Of a DNA stretch of 54,634 nt, positions 49,689-54,634 are shown piece by piece. The notes under the pieces were generated by a model. That model ran no database searches. It worked only from the letters and a program-made list of their open reading frames with translations, and had not been told where the DNA came from. Location of the stretch: assembly GCA_016098155.1 (NCBI GenBank), contig JAAAJB010000197.1:1-54634 (forward strand), in the 5' to 3' direction. Position numbers and translations under genes: made by a program. The stretch comes from Actinomortierella ambigua (taxonomy: Eukaryota; Mortierellomycota; Mortierellomycetes; Mortierellales; Mortierellaceae). How positions within the stretch are numbered: position 1 is the stretch's first letter; every line of letters starts with the position of its first letter.

Positions 49689-50099
49689 CTAACCACCGGG
49701 ACCAAGTAGTATTTAAGGTATTAGCAGGCTACCTCCACGCACTGTATGACACAAGACCCCGGGTGTTCACATGCGTAGCTGCATCGCTTCTAGGATAAAT
49801 CAATCGGTTCAGAAAGAATCATGGCGTTCCCTTGTCCTCTAATGGTAAGTGACCGTATTCGTTGAGAGTGCGATACATAGCATGGCGCCCAAAGAATGAG
49901 TCGATCGTATGGCTTGAGTCGAGAGGTGGCTAAAACCCATGGTAAATGTTTATTTCATGATACTAATGCAGGACAGTAGTCGGTTGTAGGTGGGATTTCA
50001 TTTCTCTCTGGTCTAACAGCGTCAGCTCGTTCGGCACTAGGCTCCACACCCGGACCATCACCGTTAATACCCTGTGCATCACTCTCGGCTGGCTCTCCT
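49689..50099. other. Intergenic
   Basis: 411 bases. A 19-base stretch at 49828-49846 resembles the 5' half of a tRNA-Glu, but no 3' half follows. Nothing else seen. Confidence 0.4.
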
Positions 50100-50692
50100 A
50101 TGCCAGTTCCCCCTGCACCTCCGCCACCGCTCACTCGCCCAGGGCCATCCACCTCACTCGCATTGGGCCACCATCACTCAAGCAACGCCAATTTTCGTCA
50201 GCAACCAACACTGGAAGGATTGCGTACCAAGGTCAAAACCATGAAGGAATCAGAGAAGGTGAGCACAACATGTAGTGTGCCAAGGTCCATAGTGATCGCT
50301 GCAGACAGCACAGTGTCGAATCGCGATCCAGAGAGCGGAAGGCGTGGGAGAGGTAGAGGCAACGGCTCGTGTGCAGAACCCTGTTGGCAATGGTACCACC
50401 AAAGAGATCAAACAGCTGGAGGTATGGCCACAAGCAGTTCACTTGGTAAGAGTGTAGAAGAAAAATAAAGCCCTGAGAGATGTCGTGCTTCAAATTTCAA
50501 CCTTTCACCTTTTCCACCAGTTCCAATGTTGACCAGAGTGAAGCAAGACAATCGTACATCACCGAGACCCCAACCCACCCTTTGGAATCAAACAACCCGT
50601 GATCGACATGATGCTCTTCACCACATGACAGTCTTTCCCAAGAGTCATGACCACCATCACACCATCCTTGCCAAAGCCTTCCCAAGGTACTG
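50100..50692 (+). CDS. Putative 5' exons of an unidentified gene (low confidence)
   Basis: An open frame from ATG 50100 (MPVPPAPPPPLTRPG) runs through PTLEGLRTKVKTMKESEK to a strong donor (CTTG|GTAAGA) at 50444. It can be joined in phase to an acceptor at 50520, continuing VPMLTRVKQDNRTSP and ending in AKAFPR at a GTACTG donor at ~50692. An alternative splice at GAGAAG|GTGAGC (50260) opens a different frame (RAEGVGEVEATARVQ). Because two frames compete and no domain is recognisable, this is only a candidate. The Pro-rich N-terminus and coiled-coil-like stretch are the only features. Confidence 0.3.
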
Positions 50693-52701
50693 CGTGTGCT
50701 TCCCGTCTGACTAGCACCACATTGAATTTCATTATCCATGCCAAGCACACCGTGTCCTCTATTCATGGTCCATTTGCTGTGCCTGCTTGGGTCTCTACTC
50801 CTCTCTCTAGCCACTTTTCAGAGTAATCTTGTTCTGCAGCCGATGCATCGAGGAGTCTTGGCTCCTGTCCTGGTGTCAAGCTATCCAAGAGTGAAGACAA
50901 TGGGAGCAAACGGCGAGAGTGGAGTTGCTGTGATGGTTGGTCTCGCTCTACTTGGCACCTTTGTGTCGGGAGCTGGATGATGACGGTAAGAATCGAAATG
51001 CTAGTCCCTGTGGAGCCTTTTTCGCCGTTTTGCATAGGCGCGGCACTATTTGAGCTCTAATTCTACTAGGCAACGAGGCGGACGACACCAACACCTGGGA
51101 GGGGTGCATCCTCGAGCACATGGGCATGTGACAGTAACTATCCCCGACACTGATACGTGGATGCATTTTGAGGACAGTCGTTGCAGCAGACAGTGTCACA
51201 TGTTTGGCCACGTCCACCAAGACGACGACACTGCGACTCTTTGCGAACTTGCACAATATGGGAGTCGCTCGGAGGCTTGCTGTTGCCGCGTTAACACGTA
51301 TGGCGGGTGTGCATGCGTTGAAGAGTCAGGTTGCTAGATGCTCCTGTATTGTTCGGTTGGATTGGTAACAGCGACGACCGCAAGCTGATCATGGGCTACT
51401 TACTGGATGCGCATGTCAACAACCCGAGGCAGGATGATCAGCTATTCTTTTACCCCGAGGAGCTCAGTCTTTCTAGCTGCTAGCCTGTACCATCTAGACT
51501 ACACGACCATCAGGACGCGGAAGTAGCTCGCAGGCAGGATACTCGCTCATGAGTGGCATCGCGCAGCAAAAGCCAAGTCTCACCGCCTAAGGTACCTATC
51601 CACTGGTGGGGAGTCTCTCTCTCTCCCTCTCTATCGATCTCTCTTTTCTAGGCCCTCATCTTCAACCCCTTGTGCAATCGGCATCTAGGAAAAGCCATGG
51701 GTGTAGGGCTGTTCTACAAGTGAGCAGGGGGCAGAGCGTGAAAACAGATGATTGACGAGGGGCCGTCGCATTTTTTTCGACTCCCTCCTCCACCTCCGCC
51801 TCACCACTTTCACCACTTTCACCGCTCTCACCACTTTCACCACTCGTACCACATTCACCACTCCCACCACGGTCACCACTTGCAACATGGTCGCCACCTT
51901 CAACACTCTCGCCGTCTTCGCTACCTCTCAGTCCTTTCCCATCTGATTTCTCATCCCTCTATAATTACTGCATCTCTCCTGCTCGTCATGTTCAGAGTCA
52001 TGACCACAACCACCAAGAGCCTGTTTTGCTTGGTAAGAATGGCAGCGTCTTTCCGGCAACGCATGCGAGCGCGACATTACATGCAGTGACAACGCATGTA
52101 ACTTTCCTTCCAGTCCTTGCTGCCGTCGGTCTTCGACTGGGGTCACGGCGGCCCGGATCTCCACTGAGGTTTTGGTCCACGTTTTCAATCACCTCTTTCT
52201 GGTGCCAGTCTCCTTTCTTTATATGTTTGGATGTGAAAGCTGACTAACTGTTGTCCTCCTGTCCCTTCCTTGGTTCTTACTTGGCTGCAGGCAATACATT
52301 CATAGGCGCTCTGCTCTGTCAGCAATCTATGGAACGCATGGACGTCGCTTTAACGCAGGAGCAGGAAACTGCAACTTGAGCGGGAACGATCACTCTTTCA
52401 AAGGCCCGCTATCTCTGTCAGGGGAAGGAGACACACTACGGCCAGGCTACCACGCCTCTCACGTGGCTTTCTCAGTGTGCGGCTATTGCTGGAACATAGC
52501 CTGAGCAACCCAGGTAAGCATGGACGCAGGATATCGTCTCCTTGTTCAAAGACAACATCTTGGATCGGCGAACCAACGGCCTGGAGCAGGTGCTTCCTGC
52601 AATCATGAGGACGCGACCTTTTATTCTTGCTTCAGCACAGTGTGAGGGGACAACTAGCCAGCCAACAAGATAGTGGTAGACTGCTGAAGAATAAACACCG
52701 A

Positions 52702-52733
<32 letters not shown>

Positions 52734-53960
52734 AGTATCAACCACGCATGTCGGATATCGCCGCAGTGTCTATGATGTTGACAACGTTGGCAGAGCTGCA
52801 CATGGTCGGCGATTTTACACCTCGTTCTTCTCTGCGTTCCCATGCCCTGGGGCAAGCATGGGCCTTGGCATCTCTTGAGGCGGTGTAGGCTGTGCATGCA
52901 GTAATACACGAGAGCGCAGCAAGAGAGGTACATTACCCCTTCTTTTTTTTTCCCACACAGAGGAAAGGAGTGACAGAGTCATCCGCAGGACTGGAATTCG
53001 TTTTTCGTCGGGACTGTTTCCGCGCCTTCCTATATCTTTCAAGTTCCACAGACATTCTCTCTTTCTCTTTCTTTCTCTCTCTATCTCTCTCCCCATCTCT
53101 CTGCCACACACACACGCTCTACTCCTCCTTACTGTCTCCCCCCTGCTCTCTCTCTCTAACTCTCTTGGACAAGCTACCACCACAGTACGCGAGGACAACA
53201 CCAGGGATTCTGCGACAGCAGCGGCAAGAGAAGCCTGCCTACGTAGACAAAAATAAAGAAAGAGAGAGTGTATTCGTTGGATACGGGCTGCCACAGAATC
53301 AGCAGCGGCGGAGGCATCATCCCCAGTAGCAGCTGTGCAAACGGGTTTAGTGGATGTAGATCGTTATACCCACCCATCGCTTTGGCAAAAGAGCAAGGTC
53401 TCAGCCAAACACCCACCCACCCATCTTTCCCCCCATCCACGCGCCCAGCTGACGTTTTTTGTTCCTGTCTCTTCCCGCTCCCTCGCCCCTTGCCTCTCCT
53501 TCTCCTTTCGTGCTTCCCCGCCTTCCTCGTGCTCTTCTTTGTTATCTCTGCGGATACTTGACCCCACCCCTCTACTCTTGAGTTGGGTCTCATGTTGTGA
53601 CTGTCTCCGGCTTTTTTTTTTCTTTTTTTTTTTTTTGTTGCCTCCGCTCGTTCCTTTAGTACTCTCAGCTCCACTAACTCTGTCCCTGCAGGATATCTTT
53701 GCTACCTTCAATAGGACCTTCACACCGCGCAGGCGGCAGTATCGATTGCTATGCTCAACCCATTGGAGGAACCCAGGATTCACGTCTCGCAGGAGCTGGA
53801 GAGAATGGTCGTGTCCACCTTTGCCTCTGCCCCTGCAACCGAGCAACCCACCCTCCACCCTTGCGACGATTCTCCAACTATGCAGCCCGTCCTCACGGTG
53901 GTCAGCACAGGTCGCAGCGGAGAGGTACATATAATACATTCCTCATCACGTGAAGAGTAG
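50693..53960 (+). other. Region of exon-like fragments in competing frames; unresolved gene or decayed gene
   Basis: Several plus-strand segments bounded by plausible splice sites look protein-like but cannot be joined into one open frame. Examples: 50712-50820 (TTLNFIIHAKHTVSSIHGP); 51182-51331 (TTTLRLFANLHNMGVARRL); 51375-51480 (DDRKLIMGYLLDAHVNNPRQ, interrupted by TAG); 52510-52625 (QDIVSLFKDNILDRRTNGL); 52736-52930 (MSDIAAVSMMLTTLAELHM, with an in-frame TAG at 52886); 53740-53930 (AMLNPLEEPRIHVSQELER). I recognise none. Either this is a gene with many short exons that I have mis-joined, or a pseudogene. Long CT-rich stretches (53050-53170, 53390-53640) lie between them. Confidence 0.3.
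51801..51911. repeat. Degenerate 9-bp minisatellite (TTTCACCAC)n
   Basis: About twelve imperfect head-to-tail copies of a 9-base unit related to TTTCACCAC, drifting at the 3' end to GTCGCCACC and TTCAACACT. The unit is a multiple of three, so all three plus frames stay open, coding His-rich, Ser-Pro-Leu or Thr-Phe repeats. The ORFs here are therefore not evidence for a gene. Confidence 0.85.
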
Positions 53961-54238
53961 AATTATGTTGTGCTCCTCCGCCGTGATCTGCGCTGTCCAC
54001 TGTGAGGTCGAGTTGGCTAGCTTGAGGATCGTCACAATGCCCGTGCATGGTAGCGATTCGCCAGGAAGCCGACGACAATAGCATCAGACGACTTCAGAGA
54101 TGCTAGTATGACAGCACATTCGCCCTCATCGACAGATCTTGCAACCGCGCCCGGCGCTTCACCACCTCCAACAATCTTGGCGCGGGATAGGGACTTGTGT
54201 GTGCACGCGTTTCAGTCGCACCGTAGACTAGCCGCGAA
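53961..54238. other. Intergenic left of the palindrome
   Basis: No supported gene. An ORF at 54108-54440 runs into the palindrome, and its codons are not conserved between the two arms. From ~54205 the sequence already shows weak inverted similarity to 54524-54560. Confidence 0.4.
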
Positions 54239-54523
54239 CATCGACGCCTCGATGGAGCTGCACAACAATTGTGGCAACTTGGCGTCTTCTCCGCTTCAAC
54301 ACATTTGGGGACCAGCCATCCACCCCGGTATGGTCGAAGTATGGCAATGGCACCATGATAGGTCTGTCGTGCCGTCGTCAATGTACGGCACGACAGACCT
54401 ACTATGGCGCCATTGCCATAGTCTGACCATACCAGAGTAGACATGAACGGTTCCCCAATGCCTTGAAAAGGAGACTCGGTCAAGTTGCCTCAATTGTTGG
54501 GCAACTCCATCGAGGCGTCGATG
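54239..54523. repeat. Long imperfect inverted repeat (palindrome)
   Basis: The sequence folds back on itself around 54380. The innermost stem is perfect: 14 bases at 54361-54374 pair with 54386-54399 across an 11-base loop. Outward, 54327-54360 matches the complement of 54400-54433 with a few mismatches. Less similar middle arms follow, and the arms end in a perfect 18-base pair (54239-54256 with 54506-54523). Each arm is ~137 bases, roughly three quarters identical by eye. Weaker similarity continues ~30 bases outside. The arms differ at stop codons when translated, so they are not a conserved coding duplication. Candidates are a foldback/MITE-type element or a head-to-head repeat pair. Confidence 0.85.
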
Positions 54524-54634
54524 TGGGTGGCGAGTCTCGGCTGTCACTCAAAAGCGTGAACATGAGCGGAGAGCTAACCCCTTCCCTCTACAACATCGCG
54601 TTTTCTTAAAACTCTTTCAAGGACAATGCACTGA
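54524..54634. other. Right edge of window
   Basis: No gene seen. The first ~35 bases continue weak inverted similarity to 54205-54238. Confidence 0.4.

Noticed and set aside
49828..49846. Possible tRNA-Glu gene (sequence like a tRNA-Glu 5' half)
   Set aside because: No anticodon arm, no T-loop GGTTCGA and no pairing acceptor end follow within 80 bases.
51748..52089. His-rich 113-residue ORF
   Set aside because: Created by the 9-bp minisatellite, which leaves all frames open.

Overview
This is a stretch of an intron-rich fungal nuclear genome, about half G+C by eye. The fungal assignment rests on a stand-alone anthranilate phosphoribosyltransferase (TRP4), a sterol C-14 reductase (ERG24), an SPT8-type SAGA subunit, a PHO89 phosphate permease, an ATO-family acetate transporter and a yeast-type thiamine pyrophosphokinase. 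A SNAPC4-like Myb protein, a germinal-centre-kinase-III with an animal-like C-terminal dimerisation segment, and 3 to 14 short introns per gene point away from budding yeasts. They favour an early-diverging filamentous fungus, perhaps Mortierella-like; the phylum is inference only.

Layout. 1-6.5 kb: NOP4 (ribosome biogenesis), a short CENP-B/pogo-type helix-turn-helix fragment, and a UQCC2/Cbp6-like complex III assembly factor. 6.7-15.7 kb: a UBA-UAS-UIM-UBX protein (minus), divergent from RAT1/XRN2 (plus), which converges on thiamine pyrophosphokinase (minus). A 10-base assembly gap inside poly-A/poly-G tracts follows at 15.77 kb. 15.9-20.6 kb: SPT8 (minus) divergent from PHO89 (plus). 21.5-29.1 kb: a Q-rich protein with an Mso1-like motif, a GCK-III kinase of 14 coding exons, and an ATO transporter (minus). 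30-39 kb: TRP4 (plus), then an unfamiliar 1038-residue IQ-motif/coiled-coil protein and a MATE transporter (both minus). 40.9-48.8 kb: ERG24 (plus) converging on SNAPC4 (minus), which shares a 171-bp bidirectional promoter with NOB1 (plus). 48.8-54.6 kb is gene-poor: one small ORF, many exon-like fragments in competing frames, a 9-bp minisatellite, and a long imperfect palindrome near the right edge.

The genes do not form an operon or biosynthetic cluster. Three (NOP4, RAT1, NOB1) act in ribosome maturation, two (SPT8, SNAPC4) in transcription, and the rest in membrane transport and primary metabolism. For each full gene I joined exons by hand. In every one the splice phases close, giving uninterrupted proteins: NOP4 933 aa, UQCC2-like 129, UBX 474, RAT1 1237, TPK 257, SPT8 496, PHO89 538, Q-rich protein 451, kinase 441, ATO 268, TRP4 371, IQ protein 1038, MATE 575, ERG24 466, SNAPC4 1226, NOB1 491. 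No clearly new multi-gene system is visible. The least ordinary items are the right-end palindrome, the unexplained 50-54 kb region, a 9-nt microexon and a start-codon-only exon in the kinase, a GC-AG intron in SPT8, the RGG tail of NOP4, and a UBX domain without the FPR signature.
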